Numbered from the stretch's first letter, positions 1 through 9,051 are shown. The stretch is 64,000 nt of DNA from Flaviaestuariibacter flavus (GCF_004337505.1 NZ_SJZI01000046.1:172736-236735); one strand, 5' to 3'. Notes: generated from the sequence alone by a model not told the origin. A program made the numbers and translations.

Positions 1-1
1 C

Positions 2-262
2 GAAAGCACCGACCGGGGCGTTGCCTACCGGGAGTCGCTGCGCACCGAAATCAAGCGCACCCTGCAAACGCTCACCGAGCGCCAGAAGGAGGTCGTGATC
101 TATTTCTTCGGCATCGGGATCGCCGAGCCGCTCAGCCTCGACGACATCGGCGTGCGCTTCAACCTCACCCGCGAACGCGTACGGCAGATCAAGGACAAAG
201 CCATCGCCAAGCTGCAGTCGACCCATAAAACGGCGCTGCTGCGCGGCTACCTCGGCGCCTGA
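2..262 (+). CDS. rpoD: RNA polymerase primary sigma factor, C-terminal part (5' cut by window)
   Basis: The open frame enters from the window edge and codes for the last 86 residues of a sigma-70 protein. It shows sigma region 4: a helix starting LTERQKEVVIYFFGI and the helix-turn-helix with LTRERVRQIKDKAIAKL, which contacts the -35/-33 promoter element. The short tail after region 4 is as in Bacteroidota primary sigma factors. This group has one housekeeping sigma that reads the TTTG / TAnnTTTG promoters seen elsewhere in the window. Regions 1-3 lie outside the window, so an alternative sigma-70 paralogue is possible but less likely. Confidence 0.82.
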   Translation, partial: ESTDRGVAYRESLRTEIKRTLQTLTERQKEVVIYFFGIGIAEPLSLDDIGVRFNLTRERVRQIKDKAIAKLQSTHKTALLRGYLGA

Positions 263-270
263 TAGCGCCG

Positions 271-379
271 GAATATCAAATAACGAATTTCGAATATCGG
301 TTTGCCGGCCTCCATGATGGGGGGCAAGCCTGCCTGTAAGGCCGATATTCGTCATTCAATATTCGTTATTCGATATTCT
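271..379. repeat. Long imperfect inverted repeat, AATATCG family
   Basis: The left arm (271-300) and right arm (342-379) are inverted copies built from the words GAATATC and AACGAAT. They flank about 40 bases and lie between the sigma gene and ffh. The same words form the arms at 32344-32532 and one arm at 59920-59955. It may act as a terminator or as a structured intergenic element. Confidence 0.6.
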
Positions 380-386
380 TCTAACG

Positions 387-394
387 TATCTTTG
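387..394 (+). promoter_or_regulatory. ffh promoter -7 box (TATCTTTG)
   Basis: TATCTTTG matches the Bacteroidota -7 consensus TAnnTTTG. A TTCG lies at about the right place for the -33 element (362-365). It predicts a leader of roughly 60 bases before ffh. Confidence 0.5.
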
Positions 395-455
395 CCCCCT
401 CATTCTAAGTGAATCCTGTTGATTCACTTTTTCTTTTTAAAAACCTGACCTCAAT

Positions 456-1784
456 ATGTTCGAATCATTACAGGACCGGCTGGAAGGTGCGTTTAAGAAT
501 CTGAAAGGTGAAGGCCGTATCACCGATTTGAATATCGCCTCTACGATCAAGGAGATCCGCCGCGCCCTTGTGGATGCCGACGTGAACTACAAGATCGCCA
601 AGGAATTTACCGACACGGTGCGCGAGAAGGCACAGGGTGAAAAGGTGCTCAACGCCATTTCTCCCGGCCAGCTGATGGTGAAGATCGTGAAGGACGAGCT
701 CGTGAGCCTGATGGGCGGCGAGGTGGCCGAATTCAATGCGAAGGGCGCCCCGGCCGTGATCCTGATCGCCGGCCTGCAGGGCTCGGGTAAGACCACCTTC
801 TCGGGCAAGCTGGCCAACTTCCTCAAAACACAAAAGAAGCTGAACCCCCTGCTGGTGGCCGCCGACGTATACCGCCCCGCGGCCATGGAGCAGCTCCGTG
901 TGCTGGGCGAGCAGATCGGGGTGGACGTGCACATCGAAACCGAAAACAAGAACCCGGTGGAGATCGCGCAGAACGCCATCCGCGACGCCCGCTCAAAGAA
1001 TAAGAACGTTGTGATCATCGACACCGCCGGCCGCCTGGCCGTTGACGAGGCGATGATGACCGAGGTAGCCAATATCAAGAGCGCCGTTAGCCCCAACGAG
1101 ATCCTCTTCGTGGTGGATTCGATGACCGGCCAGGACGCGGTGAACACCGCCAAGGCCTTCAACGACCGTCTCGACTTCTCGGGCGTGGTGCTCACCAAGC
1201 TCGACGGCGACACCCGCGGCGGTGCGGCCCTTTCCATCAAGTACACCGTCAACAAGCCGATCAAGTTCATCTCCTCCGGTGAGAAGATGGATACGCTCGA
1301 CGTGTTCTACCCCGAGCGGATGGCCCAGCGTATCCTCGGCATGGGCGACATCACCACCCTCGTGGAGAAGGCCCAGGCCCAGTTTGACGAGGAAGAAGCC
1401 AAGCGCCTCGAGAAGAAGATCCGCAAGAACCAGTTTGATTTCGATGATTTCAAAACCCAGCTGGAGCAGATCAAGCGGATGGGTAACCTGAAAGACCTCA
1501 TTGGCATGATCCCCGGAGTGGGCAAGGCCATCAAGGACATCAACATCTCCGACGATGCCTTCAAGGGAATCGAGGCGATGATCAACTCGATGACCAAGCA
1601 GGAACGCGCAAACCCCGACGTGATCGATGCCTCCCGCCGTAAGCGCATTGCCAAGGGCGCCGGCAAGGACATCTCCGACGTCAACAATTTCATGAAGCAA
1701 TTCGAGCAGATGCGCGAGCTGATGAAGATGATGAACAAAATGCCGATGGGCAAGATGATGCCCGGCGGCTTCGGTAAGCGATAG
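456..1784 (+). CDS. ffh: Signal recognition particle protein (SRP54)
   Basis: This 442-residue protein is the GTPase of the signal recognition particle, which binds signal sequences on ribosomes and 4.5S RNA and docks at FtsY. It has an N-terminal helical N domain, the G1 loop GLQGSGKTT (106-114), DTAGR (189-193) and TKLDGDTRGG (247-256), then a methionine-rich M domain ending in a run of Met-Lys-Gly residues. Length is normal for bacteria. The ATG at 456 starts at the conserved family N-terminus. It stands alone between a sigma factor gene and a terminator. Confidence 0.97.
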   Translation: MFESLQDRLEGAFKNLKGEGRITDLNIASTIKEIRRALVDADVNYKIAKEFTDTVREKAQGEKVLNAISPGQLMVKIVKDELVSLMGGEVAEFNAKGAPAVILIAGLQGSGKTTFSGKLANFLKTQKKLNPLLVAADVYRPAAMEQLRVLGEQIGVDVHIETENKNPVEIAQNAIRDARSKNKNVVIIDTAGRLAVDEAMMTEVANIKSAVSPNEILFVVDSMTGQDAVNTAKAFNDRLDFSGVVLTKLDGDTRGGAALSIKYTVNKPIKFISSGEKMDTLDVFYPERMAQRILGMGDITTLVEKAQAQFDEEEAKRLEKKIRKNQFDFDDFKTQLEQIKRMGNLKDLIGMIPGVGKAIKDINISDDAFKGIEAMINSMTKQERANPDVIDASRRKRIAKGAGKDISDVNNFMKQFEQMRELMKMMNKMPMGKMMPGGFGKR

Positions 1785-1902
1785 TGTGCTAGTGTGCTGG
1801 TTTGCTAATGTGCTAAAAGAAAGCCGCTCTGCAGGGGCGGCTTTCTTTTGCTGGTAGGTCAAAGGTATTAGCACACTAGCACAGGAACCCACTAGCACAT
1901 TC
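1783..1902. repeat. Inverted repeat arms (GTGCTA words) around the ffh terminator
   Basis: The left arm (1783-1815) repeats GTGCTAGTGTGCT-like words. The right arm (1868-1902) carries the inverse TTAGCACACTAGCAC words. The rho-independent hairpin lies between them, giving a nested long stem with an inner terminator. Confidence 0.6.
1816..1849 (+). terminator. ffh terminator
   Basis: A GC-rich stem of about 11 base pairs (AAGAAAGCCGC with GCGGCTTTCTT) with a short loop is followed by a T run. It lies directly behind ffh. Confidence 0.8.
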
Positions 1903-1906
1903 TCCC

Positions 1907-2791
1907 GTGGCATGTGTTTTATGCGTAACTTATAATGTGCTGCACCGTTCTACCATACAACTACTGCGCTTTCCTTTTTCGCTCTTCCTGCTGCCGGTAT
2001 ACCTCTTTGCCATCAGCCAGGTGCCGGAGGTGGATCGCGGTCGGGCGGCACTGATCTTCTTCATCCTGCACGTGCTGGTATACCCGGCTTCTAATGGTTA
2101 CAATTCGTATATGGACCGCGACGAGACGCCCATCGGCGGCCTCCGCGCGCCGCTGCAGCCCACACGCCAGCTGTTCTGGACCACGGTGCTGCTGGACGGC
2201 ATTGCCATCCTGCTCTCGCTGCTTTTTGTGAACGCGGTTTTTGCGTTCGGCGTACTTGCTTATATCGCTGCATCGCGGGCCTATAGCTGGCGCGGCCTCC
2301 GTCTCAAGCGCTTCCCGGTGACCGGCTTTCTGACGGTATTCCTTTTCCAGGGCGCCTGGATCTACGCTGCCGTGGCATTGGCTTTTCACGCGGGGGGCGG
2401 CTCGCTGCTGCTGCCGGCGCTTGCAGCTTCCTGCCTTGTGGGCGCCCTTTACCCGCTGACGCAGATCTACCAGTTTGAGGCCGACCGCGCCGACGGCGTC
2501 ACCACCATCTCCTACAAATTGGGCAAGCGCGGCTCCTTCCTGTTCAGCATGTTCCTGTTTGCAGCAGCAGCGGCATTACTTTTCTGCTATTTTTCAGCGG
2601 CAGGACAACTCAACCATTTTTACCGCTTTCTCGTTATTACCCTGCCGGTGGTCGGGTTTTTCTTTTACTGGATGAGGAAGGTGTGGCGCAATGAAGCCGC
2701 CGCCGACTTCCGCCACAGCCTGCAGATGAACCTGGTGGCAACAGCCTGCACGACCCTTTATTTTCTCACCCTCATCTATTCGAACCATTGA
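1907..2791 (+). CDS. UbiA-family prenyltransferase
   Basis: This 294-residue integral membrane protein has about eight to nine hydrophobic segments. The first aspartate-rich motif reads NGYNSYMDRD (63-72). The second is in EADRADG (191-197). UbiA enzymes use these to bind Mg2+ and a prenyl diphosphate and attach the prenyl chain to an aromatic or quinone ring. It is the first gene of a four-gene operon. Its stop overlaps the TTG start of the polyketide synthase, so a polyketide ring is the likely acceptor (inference). The start at 1907 is the only reasonable one upstream of the first membrane segment, but a shorter form cannot be excluded. Confidence 0.82.
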   Translation: MACVLCVTYNVLHRSTIQLLRFPFSLFLLPVYLFAISQVPEVDRGRAALIFFILHVLVYPASNGYNSYMDRDETPIGGLRAPLQPTRQLFWTTVLLDGIAILLSLLFVNAVFAFGVLAYIAASRAYSWRGLRLKRFPVTGFLTVFLFQGAWIYAAVALAFHAGGGSLLLPALAASCLVGALYPLTQIYQFEADRADGVTTISYKLGKRGSFLFSMFLFAAAAALLFCYFSAAGQLNHFYRFLVITLPVVGFFFYWMRKVWRNEAAADFRHSLQMNLVATACTTLYFLTLIYSNH

Positions 2792-3870
2792 GCAAGATCT
2801 TGTCCATCGGCACTGCAGTACCCGCCTACGGCCACCGGCAGGAAGACATCCTGCAGTTTATGCAGGCAGTGTATGCCCCCGACGAGCCTGCGCGCCGCAA
2901 GCTGCGTTTTCTCTACGCGCAGAGCGGCATCGCGCAGCGCTACTCGGTGCTTCCCGATTTCAGCCGGCCGCCAACAGAATGGCGCTTCTTTCCCGCCACC
3001 GAAGGCCTCGAGCCTTTTCCGTCGCTGGAGCAGCGGATGGCGGTATACCACAAGCAGGCGCCGCTGCTTTCGGTTGATGCGGCCCGTGCCTGCCTGAAGC
3101 ATAGCTGGGAGGCGCACAGCATTACGCACCTCATTACCGTAAGCTGTACGGGCATGAGCGCCCCCGGCCTCGACCTGCAGGTAATGGAGCTGCTCGACCT
3201 GCGTCCCGATGTCTTCCGCACCTCGGTCAACTTCATGGGCTGCTATGCGGCGGTGCACGGGCTGCGGCTGGCCGACGCACTTTGCAAAACAGACGCGGCG
3301 GCGCGGGTGCTGGTGATCTGCACCGAGCTGTGCACGCTGCATTTCCAGCGCGAAGCCACCATGGACAATATCGCGTCTTCGCTGCTGTTTGGCGACGGGG
3401 CGGCAGCCGTGCTGCTGGCACCCGACGATGCGCCGGAGGAAGGCCTTTTTCTCGATGGATTTCACAGCGAAGTGCTGCCGAAAGGCCGCCGCGATATGGC
3501 CTGGGAGCTGTCGTCGACGGGGTTCCTGATGACCCTCAGCGGTTATATCCCCGATCTGGTGGAAGCCGACTTCCGTCCCATCGTGGAGCGCGCACTCGGG
3601 CGGCAGGGCGTCGCGCTATCCGAGGTAAGCCATTGGTGCCTGCACCCGGGCGGCAAGCGCATTCTCGACGCCGTGCACCGGAGCATGGGCTTCAGCGGTG
3701 GCGAGCTGGAAGCTTCGAGGAGCGTGCTGCACGATTACGGCAACCTCTCTTCGGCCACCGTGCTTTTTGTGCTGCAACGCATGCTCGAAACGCGCGCGCC
3801 GGTAAGCAGGCTGGTGGGCGCCGCCTTCGGGCCCGGACTTACCGTGGAAACCTTTACCGCACACAGCTGA
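2788..3870 (+). CDS. Type III polyketide synthase (chalcone/stilbene synthase family)
   Basis: The 360-residue protein has the type III PKS catalytic triad. The cysteine is C152 in FMGCYAAVHG, the histidine H286 in WCLHPGG, and the asparagine N319 in DYGNLSSA. Such enzymes extend an acyl-CoA starter with malonyl-CoA and cyclise it to pyrones, resorcinols or related rings. It starts with TTG, overlapping the ubiA stop by four bases, and its stop overlaps the methyltransferase start. Bacterial relatives in srs- and bps-type operons make alkylresorcinols or alkylpyrones. The exact starter and product cannot be read from sequence. Confidence 0.9.
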   Translation: MSKILSIGTAVPAYGHRQEDILQFMQAVYAPDEPARRKLRFLYAQSGIAQRYSVLPDFSRPPTEWRFFPATEGLEPFPSLEQRMAVYHKQAPLLSVDAARACLKHSWEAHSITHLITVSCTGMSAPGLDLQVMELLDLRPDVFRTSVNFMGCYAAVHGLRLADALCKTDAAARVLVICTELCTLHFQREATMDNIASSLLFGDGAAAVLLAPDDAPEEGLFLDGFHSEVLPKGRRDMAWELSSTGFLMTLSGYIPDLVEADFRPIVERALGRQGVALSEVSHWCLHPGGKRILDAVHRSMGFSGGELEASRSVLHDYGNLSSATVLFVLQRMLETRAPVSRLVGAAFGPGLTVETFTAHS

Positions 3871-4574
3871 TGCCTTCTTTACGTACACGCACATACGAAA
3901 AAGAGCTCCTCGACCGCGACGATATTCCCTTCGCCGACATCGCTCAGAATATGCGCGAGCTGGATGTGATCAACACCCGGCTCGGTGGGCACGTTATTAC
4001 CACATCCGGGCTGCGGACATTGCTCGGGGATGAGCGGCCAACGCGGCCCGTGCGCGTGCTCGAGATCGGCTGCGGTGGTGGTGATAACCTGCGCGCCATC
4101 GGTCGCTGGGCCCGTCGCGAAGGGGTGGCCGTGGCGCTGACCGGCGTCGACATCAACCCGGAATGCATCGCTTTTGCCCGGCAGCGGCCCGGATCTGCCG
4201 GCATTCATTTTATTGAAAGCGACTACCGCACCCTGCAACCGGAAGCAGCTTACGATATCGTTTTCTCCTCGCTCTTCTGCCATCATTTTACCGACGCCGA
4301 GCTGGTGGAGCAGCTGCGCTGGATGCATGCCCGCGCGGTTCGCGGATTTTTTATCAACGACCTGCACCGGCATCCGCTCGCGTATCATGCCATCCGGCTG
4401 CTCACCCGGGCTTTTTCGCGGAGTTACCTCGTACGCAACGATGCACCGCTATCGGTTCGCCGGGGCTTTCAGCGGGTCGAGTGGACAAGTTTGCTGGAAA
4501 AAGCCGGGATCCGCAATTACCAATGCCGCTGGCGCTGGGCCTTCCGCTGGCTGATTATCGCACCTCATGAGTAG
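3870..4574 (+). CDS. SAM-dependent methyltransferase of the PKS operon
   Basis: The 234-residue class I methyltransferase has motif I VLEIGCGGGDN (63-73) and the acidic GVDIN (92-96) for S-adenosylmethionine. The ATG at 3870 overlaps the PKS stop by one base and the end overlaps the oxidoreductase by eight, which implies translational coupling. A much longer open frame upstream is only a shadow inside the PKS gene. It most likely methylates the polyketide-derived ring or its hydroxyls (inference from operon). Confidence 0.85.
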   Translation: MPSLRTRTYEKELLDRDDIPFADIAQNMRELDVINTRLGGHVITTSGLRTLLGDERPTRPVRVLEIGCGGGDNLRAIGRWARREGVAVALTGVDINPECIAFARQRPGSAGIHFIESDYRTLQPEAAYDIVFSSLFCHHFTDAELVEQLRWMHARAVRGFFINDLHRHPLAYHAIRLLTRAFSRSYLVRNDAPLSVRRGFQRVEWTSLLEKAGIRNYQCRWRWAFRWLIIAPHE

Positions 4575-5718
4575 TGATTCACGATACGATGTCATTATCA
4601 TTGGCGGCGGCCTGGGCGGGCTGGCCGCGGCCACCTGCCTGGCCCGGGCGGGCCACAGCGTTGTTGTTTTTGAAAAGGGCAATTATCCGGCGCACAAAGT
4701 CTGCGGCGAATATGTGTCGTTGGAAAGCTGGTGCTTTCTGCGCGACCTTGGGATGCGGCTCGAAGAAATGGACCTGCCGCAGATCGACCGCTTCCGGCTG
4801 ACGGCGCCCGACGGGCGTGCCTTCGACACGCGCCTGCCGCTCGGCGGCTTTGGTATCAGCCGATTTGCCCTTGATGCTGGGCTTGCCGCCTGTGCCCGCG
4901 GCGCCGGCGCCACCGTGGTGGAGGGCGCGCGCGTGGAAGACGTATCCTTTGATGGTCGTTTTAGAGTATCCGTAGAAATACGGGGCGCGGGGCGAAGGGA
5001 GTTTGAGGCGGCCGCCTGCTGCGGCGCCTGGGGCAAGCGCAGCAATGTAGACCTGCGCTGGAACCGCGCCTTCCTGCAACGGCAGGACCGGCGGCTCGAC
5101 AATTTTATCGGGGTGAAATACCACCTGAGCACTCCCTGGCCGCAACATACCATCGGGCTGCACAATTTCCAGGGTGGCTATTGCGGCATTTCGCGGGTGG
5201 AGGCCGGCCGCTCCAGCGTTTGCTACCTGGCGCGCGCGGAGGCGCTTCGTGCCTGCGGCGGCAAGCTTGCGCGCCTGGAGCGGGAAGTGCTGTGCCGGAA
5301 TCCGCACCTCGCACGCATCTTCGACGATGCAGAAGCGGCTGAGCCTTTCCCACTCACCATTTCGCAGATCACTTTTCAAACAAAAGCACCTGTAGAGCAG
5401 GGCGTGCTGCTGCTGGGTGACGCTGCGGGGATGATCTCGCCGCTCTGTGGCAACGGCATGAGCATCGCACTGCACTGCGGCAAGCTGGCCGCCGCGGAGA
5501 TCTCCGCCTTCCTGCAGGGAAAGCAGGGACGCGCCGCCATGGAAGCCGCCTACGCAGGGGCCTGGCGCCACCAGTTTGCCGCGCGGCTCGCACGCGGCCG
5601 CCTGCTCCAGCGCTTCTTCGGCGGGCAACGGGCAACCAATGCTTTTGTCCGGCTTTTCTGCGCTTTCCCGGCACTCGCCCGCCCGGTGATTCGCAGCACA
5701 CACGGGGAGATTTTCTGA
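4567..5718 (+). CDS. FAD-dependent oxidoreductase, geranylgeranyl-reductase/hydroxylase type
   Basis: The 383-residue flavoprotein has the dinucleotide motif GGGLGG (13-18), a CGE (46-48) typical of the geranylgeranyl-reductase-like group, and the second FAD motif GDAAG (284-288) followed by GNGMSIAL. Members reduce isoprenoid double bonds or hydroxylate phenolic rings. As the last gene of the UbiA-PKS-methyltransferase operon it may hydroxylate the ring towards a quinone or saturate the prenyl chain. Sequence alone does not decide between these. Confidence 0.85.
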   Translation: MSSDSRYDVIIIGGGLGGLAAATCLARAGHSVVVFEKGNYPAHKVCGEYVSLESWCFLRDLGMRLEEMDLPQIDRFRLTAPDGRAFDTRLPLGGFGISRFALDAGLAACARGAGATVVEGARVEDVSFDGRFRVSVEIRGAGRREFEAAACCGAWGKRSNVDLRWNRAFLQRQDRRLDNFIGVKYHLSTPWPQHTIGLHNFQGGYCGISRVEAGRSSVCYLARAEALRACGGKLARLEREVLCRNPHLARIFDDAEAAEPFPLTISQITFQTKAPVEQGVLLLGDAAGMISPLCGNGMSIALHCGKLAAAEISAFLQGKQGRAAMEAAYAGAWRHQFAARLARGRLLQRFFGGQRATNAFVRLFCAFPALARPVIRSTHGEIF

Positions 5719-5846
5719 TTTTGGATTTTGATATTTCCCGCAATGACGGTTGCGCCGTCGCGCAAAGCGCGGCCGCAATTGGCGCCAGCTTTCATGATTC
5801 AAGCTCCCGACACAGGCACACCCTTTGTACCTTTACGCCCATCGTT

Positions 5847-6215
5847 ATGAGCCAATCGAAAAAAACATTGGTGCTGGGTGCCTCGGACAATCCCAGCCGC
5901 TACAGTTATCTTGCTATCCGCCGCCTGGCGGCCCACCAGTATCCGGTGGTGGCCATCGGCCGTAAAACCGGAGAAGTATCGGGTGTGCCCATCGCTACCG
6001 AAGCCGCGCCTGTAGAGGGCATCGACACGGTAACGCTTTACCTCAATCCCCAGAATCAGAAACCCTATTACGAATATATCCTTGGCCTCAAGCCGCGGCG
6101 GATCATCTTCAACCCCGGCACCGAAAACGACGAGCTCATCGAGAAAGCGGAAAGCGCGGGTATCGAGCCCGTCATCGCCTGTACGCTGGTGATGCTCAGC
6201 ACCGGGCAATATTGA
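5847..6215 (+). CDS. CoA-binding domain protein
   Basis: This 122-residue protein has the single Rossmann-like CoA-binding fold, with TLVLGASDNPSRYSY at its N-terminus, IIFNPGTENDELI, and a C-terminal cysteine in IACTLVML. The family (YccU-like) resembles the CoA-binding domain of succinyl-CoA synthetase, but its cellular role is unclear. The ATG at 5847 is chosen because homologues start at MSQSKKTLVLG. The upstream open frame is unsupported. A -7-like TACCTTTA at 5828-5835 lies 11 bases before the start. Confidence 0.85.
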   Translation: MSQSKKTLVLGASDNPSRYSYLAIRRLAAHQYPVVAIGRKTGEVSGVPIATEAAPVEGIDTVTLYLNPQNQKPYYEYILGLKPRRIIFNPGTENDELIEKAESAGIEPVIACTLVMLSTGQY

Positions 6216-6218
6216 TCG

Positions 6219-6262
6219 CAGATGTCAGATCTGAGATAGTTTGATCCGACATCTGAGAGGTA
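6219..6262. repeat. Small inverted repeat (CAGATGTC words)
   Basis: CAGATGTCAGATCTGAGAT and the later CCGACATCTGAGAG form nested inverted copies right after the CoA-binding gene. It is a possible weak terminator without a strong T run. Confidence 0.4.
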
Positions 6263-6398
6263 TTAGCTCTTCCATAGGATAATTTTACCATATTTTAAAG
6301 CCTGTTCCTCCACGGAACGGGCCCATTGGGCGAAAACGCAGCTTCCGGGCTGCTGGGAAAGGGAACTTTGCGGGTCAACCTTACCGTAAAGCACCGAC

Positions 6399-6848
6399 AT
6401 GAAACCCTTTTTCCTCATCCTTTTCCTGCTGGGCAGCCTTTGCCTGCACGCCCAGGGCCGCGCGCCGCTTCGCGAGCCCGACCCCCATAAGCCGTTGCTT
6501 TTTGCGACCCTGCCTTCTGTGCAGCCGGTGCAGCCCGAAAAGCTGGAGGTGTTGCTGGGTCATGCCGTCGGCGATACGGTAACCTTCCAGCTGAGCCCGG
6601 CCCTTCGGGTGACGGGAGTGGTTACATCGGTATCCGATGGCAGCGATAAGACGCTCAGCAGCGTCGTTATCCGCAGCCAGGCACTGGGTGGCGCCACCTT
6701 CAGCTTTGCCCGCCGTATCGGCGGCGATGATACTGAATACACCGGCCGCCTGCTGAGCTATAACCACGGCGATGCCCTGGAGCTCGTGCGCGAAAACGGG
6801 AAATACCGCCTCGAGAAGCGCGGCCTCTACGACCTGCTGAGTGAATAA
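6399..6848 (+). CDS. Secreted protein of unknown function
   Basis: The 149-residue protein begins with a clear signal peptide (MKPFFLILFLLGSLCLHAQ, cut after AQ). The remainder is a small beta-rich domain with alternating short strands and no recognised motif. It lies 18 bases before the metalloprotease gene on the same strand and may be co-transcribed with it. Function cannot be assigned. A helper or inhibitor of the neighbouring protease is only a guess. Confidence 0.7.
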   Translation: MKPFFLILFLLGSLCLHAQGRAPLREPDPHKPLLFATLPSVQPVQPEKLEVLLGHAVGDTVTFQLSPALRVTGVVTSVSDGSDKTLSSVVIRSQALGGATFSFARRIGGDDTEYTGRLLSYNHGDALELVRENGKYRLEKRGLYDLLSE

Positions 6849-6866
6849 CCTTTAACTGCTTTTGCC

Positions 6867-8474
6867 ATGCGTGCCCTGCTCTCCTTACTGCTGCTTGTTT
6901 TTAACTGTGCCGTATTCGGCCAGACACCCCCGGCCTGGAGCTCGATGCCCGATGTCCGCCCGACGATCTTCCTGGATTTTGACGGCCATACTGTTACCGG
7001 CACCCAATGGAACACTGCCGGCCCCGTGGTATGCGGTCCTGCGAACATCACCCAGGCGCAGATCGCCGAGATCTACGAGCGGATTGCCGAAGACTACCGG
7101 CCTTTCGCGGTCAACGTTACCACCGACTCCACCAAATACTGGGCAGCGCCGGCCAAGCAGCGGATGCGGGTCATCTTCACCATCAGCAACAGCTGGTACA
7201 GCAACGGCGTCGGCGGTGTTTCGTATACCAACTCCTTTACCTGGGGCGACAACACACCCAACTTCGTTTTTACCACGCTGCTGCAATACAATACCAAGTG
7301 GCTGGCCGAAGCCGGCGCGCACGAGGTAGGTCATACGCTTGGCCTCCGCCACCAGGCATCCTACAACAGCTCCTGCGGCAAGATCACCGACTACTACGCC
7401 GGCACCGGATCGGGTGAGATCGGCTGGGCACCCATCATGGGCGTTGGCTATTACCAGAACATGACCACCTGGAACCTCGGACCGAATTCGCTTGGCTGCA
7501 ACAACATGCAGAGCGATGTGGATGTGATTACGCGGACGCTGAACGGCGTGCCGGTGAACGGCATCGCCTACCGCACCGACGATGTCCCGGAGACGATGGC
7601 GGAAGCGGCAAACACCACTTTTGATGCCGACACCTTCCGCATCCAGGGCGTGATTGAGCGGGCTGCCGACCGCGACCTTTTCAAGTTTCGCCTCGACCGC
7701 GGCGCCCGCTTCCGCCTCGATGCCGTACCCTTTAACCTGGGCTCGGGTAATGTGGGCTCCGACCTCGACATCCAGGTGCTGCTCCTTGATGCCACCGGCA
7801 CGCAGCTTGGCTCGTACAACCCCGCGCCGCTGCTCAACTCGGTGATCGATACGGCGCTCGCCACGGGCGACTATTACCTGATGATTGACGGCAAAGGCAA
7901 CCAGTTTGCGCCCGAATACGGCTCTCTCGGCTCTTACGACCTGAAGGCTTCCGCAACGCCCTTCAACGTGCTGCCGCTCTACCAGCTGACCCTGCACGGC
8001 AGCAGTGCCGGCGGGCGTCATACCCTGAACTGGAAAGTAGTGGCCGATGAAGTGCTGACGGAGCAGGTGCTCGAAGCCAGCGACGACGGCCGCAACTTTT
8101 ACGTGCTGGCCACCCCGCCCCCGGGCACCACCAGCTATACGTATACCGTTGCTGAAGGGGCCCGCCGCCAATACCGTATTAAAGTCGTTTTCAACAACGG
8201 CCGTTATTACTATTCGAAGGCCGTGCTGCTGGCTGCCGCTGCAGGCGCCACGCCGCAACTGCTGCGCACGGTAGCGCAGGGAGGCTCGCTGGCGGTGCAA
8301 TCGCCGGTCGCCGGCCGCTACCAGGTGGGCAACGCGCTCGGCCAGGTAATGGCTGCCGGTGTGCTGCCGCAAGGAAGCAGCAACCTGCCGCTGCCCCGCC
8401 TCGCCGCCGGCGCCTACTGGGTGCGCTTTACGGTAGGCGGCTCGGAGACCGTACAGAAGTTTATCCAGCCCTGA
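6867..8474 (+). CDS. Secreted zinc metalloprotease with pre-peptidase domain and T9SS sorting tail
   Basis: The 535-residue protein has a signal peptide (1-19, ending VFGQ) and a metzincin zinc site HEVGHTLGLRH (152-162), in which three histidines bind zinc and E153 is the general base. After it comes a beta-sandwich resembling the bacterial pre-peptidase C-terminal domain (about 235-340). The C-terminal 70 residues resemble a type A T9SS sorting domain ending VQKFIQP. This predicts export through the Por machinery, parts of which are in this window. A Met-turn is not obvious by eye. Substrate unknown. Confidence 0.85.
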   Translation: MRALLSLLLLVFNCAVFGQTPPAWSSMPDVRPTIFLDFDGHTVTGTQWNTAGPVVCGPANITQAQIAEIYERIAEDYRPFAVNVTTDSTKYWAAPAKQRMRVIFTISNSWYSNGVGGVSYTNSFTWGDNTPNFVFTTLLQYNTKWLAEAGAHEVGHTLGLRHQASYNSSCGKITDYYAGTGSGEIGWAPIMGVGYYQNMTTWNLGPNSLGCNNMQSDVDVITRTLNGVPVNGIAYRTDDVPETMAEAANTTFDADTFRIQGVIERAADRDLFKFRLDRGARFRLDAVPFNLGSGNVGSDLDIQVLLLDATGTQLGSYNPAPLLNSVIDTALATGDYYLMIDGKGNQFAPEYGSLGSYDLKASATPFNVLPLYQLTLHGSSAGGRHTLNWKVVADEVLTEQVLEASDDGRNFYVLATPPPGTTSYTYTVAEGARRQYRIKVVFNNGRYYYSKAVLLAAAAGATPQLLRTVAQGGSLAVQSPVAGRYQVGNALGQVMAAGVLPQGSSNLPLPRLAAGAYWVRFTVGGSETVQKFIQP

Positions 8475-8527
8475 CCAGTACCGCCTTTTGCACAGATTTC
8501 CCACAAACCTGTTCCCTGCAGGAGTGA

Positions 8528-8552
8528 ACCGGGCCCTACGGCCCGGTTTTTT
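8528..8552 (+). terminator. Terminator after the metalloprotease
   Basis: The stem ACCGGGCC / GGCCCGGT is followed by six T residues, 55 bases behind the protease stop. Confidence 0.85.
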
Positions 8553-8577
8553 CGTATATTGAGGAAATATCATACGT

Positions 8578-9051
8578 ATGCGTTGGAGACGTTTTAACGG
8601 GGCCACCATCGAGTTGCCGATCTACCAGGCGGTGGAGGAGACCATCCGCCGGGAGACCGAAAACGGCAGCAAGCTGAAGGTGTGCATCGGCACCGACTCA
8701 CAGGTAAAAGGGAAAGACACCGAGTTTGCCACGGTGATCGTTTTCCTGCGGGAAGGACACGGCGGCTTTATGTTCATTCACAACGACAAGACCGTGCAAT
8801 CGTACACCATCAAGGAGCGGATGCTCGTGGAGGTGGCGAAAAGCATCGAGATTGCCTACGAGTTGTGCAACCTGTTTACCCAGTATAATGTGGACATGGA
8901 GGTGCATGCCGACATCAACACCAACCCCAGCTTCAAGAGCAACGACGCGCTGCGCGAGGCGATGGGTTATATCCTGGGCATGGGCTTCGCATTCAAGGCG
9001 AAGCCGGAAGCCTTTGCTTCGAGCTGTTGCGCCGACAAGATGGTGAACTGA
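8578..9051 (+). CDS. YkuK-like ribonuclease H fold protein (DUF458)
   Basis: The 157-residue protein matches the YkuK/DUF458 family in length and in its IGTDSQ motif (37-42), with a later VHADINTNP segment. The family has an RNase H-like fold, but its substrate and role are not known. It is a single gene bounded by terminators on both sides. A TATATTGA box lies about 16 bases before the ATG. Confidence 0.75.
   Translation: MRWRRFNGATIELPIYQAVEETIRRETENGSKLKVCIGTDSQVKGKDTEFATVIVFLREGHGGFMFIHNDKTVQSYTIKERMLVEVAKSIEIAYELCNLFTQYNVDMEVHADINTNPSFKSNDALREAMGYILGMGFAFKAKPEAFASSCCADKMVN

Noticed and set aside
3282..3869. 196-codon N-terminal extension of the methyltransferase frame
   Set aside because: It lies fully inside the PKS gene in another frame and has a shadow-like composition. 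The ATG at 3870 overlaps the PKS stop as in a coupled operon.
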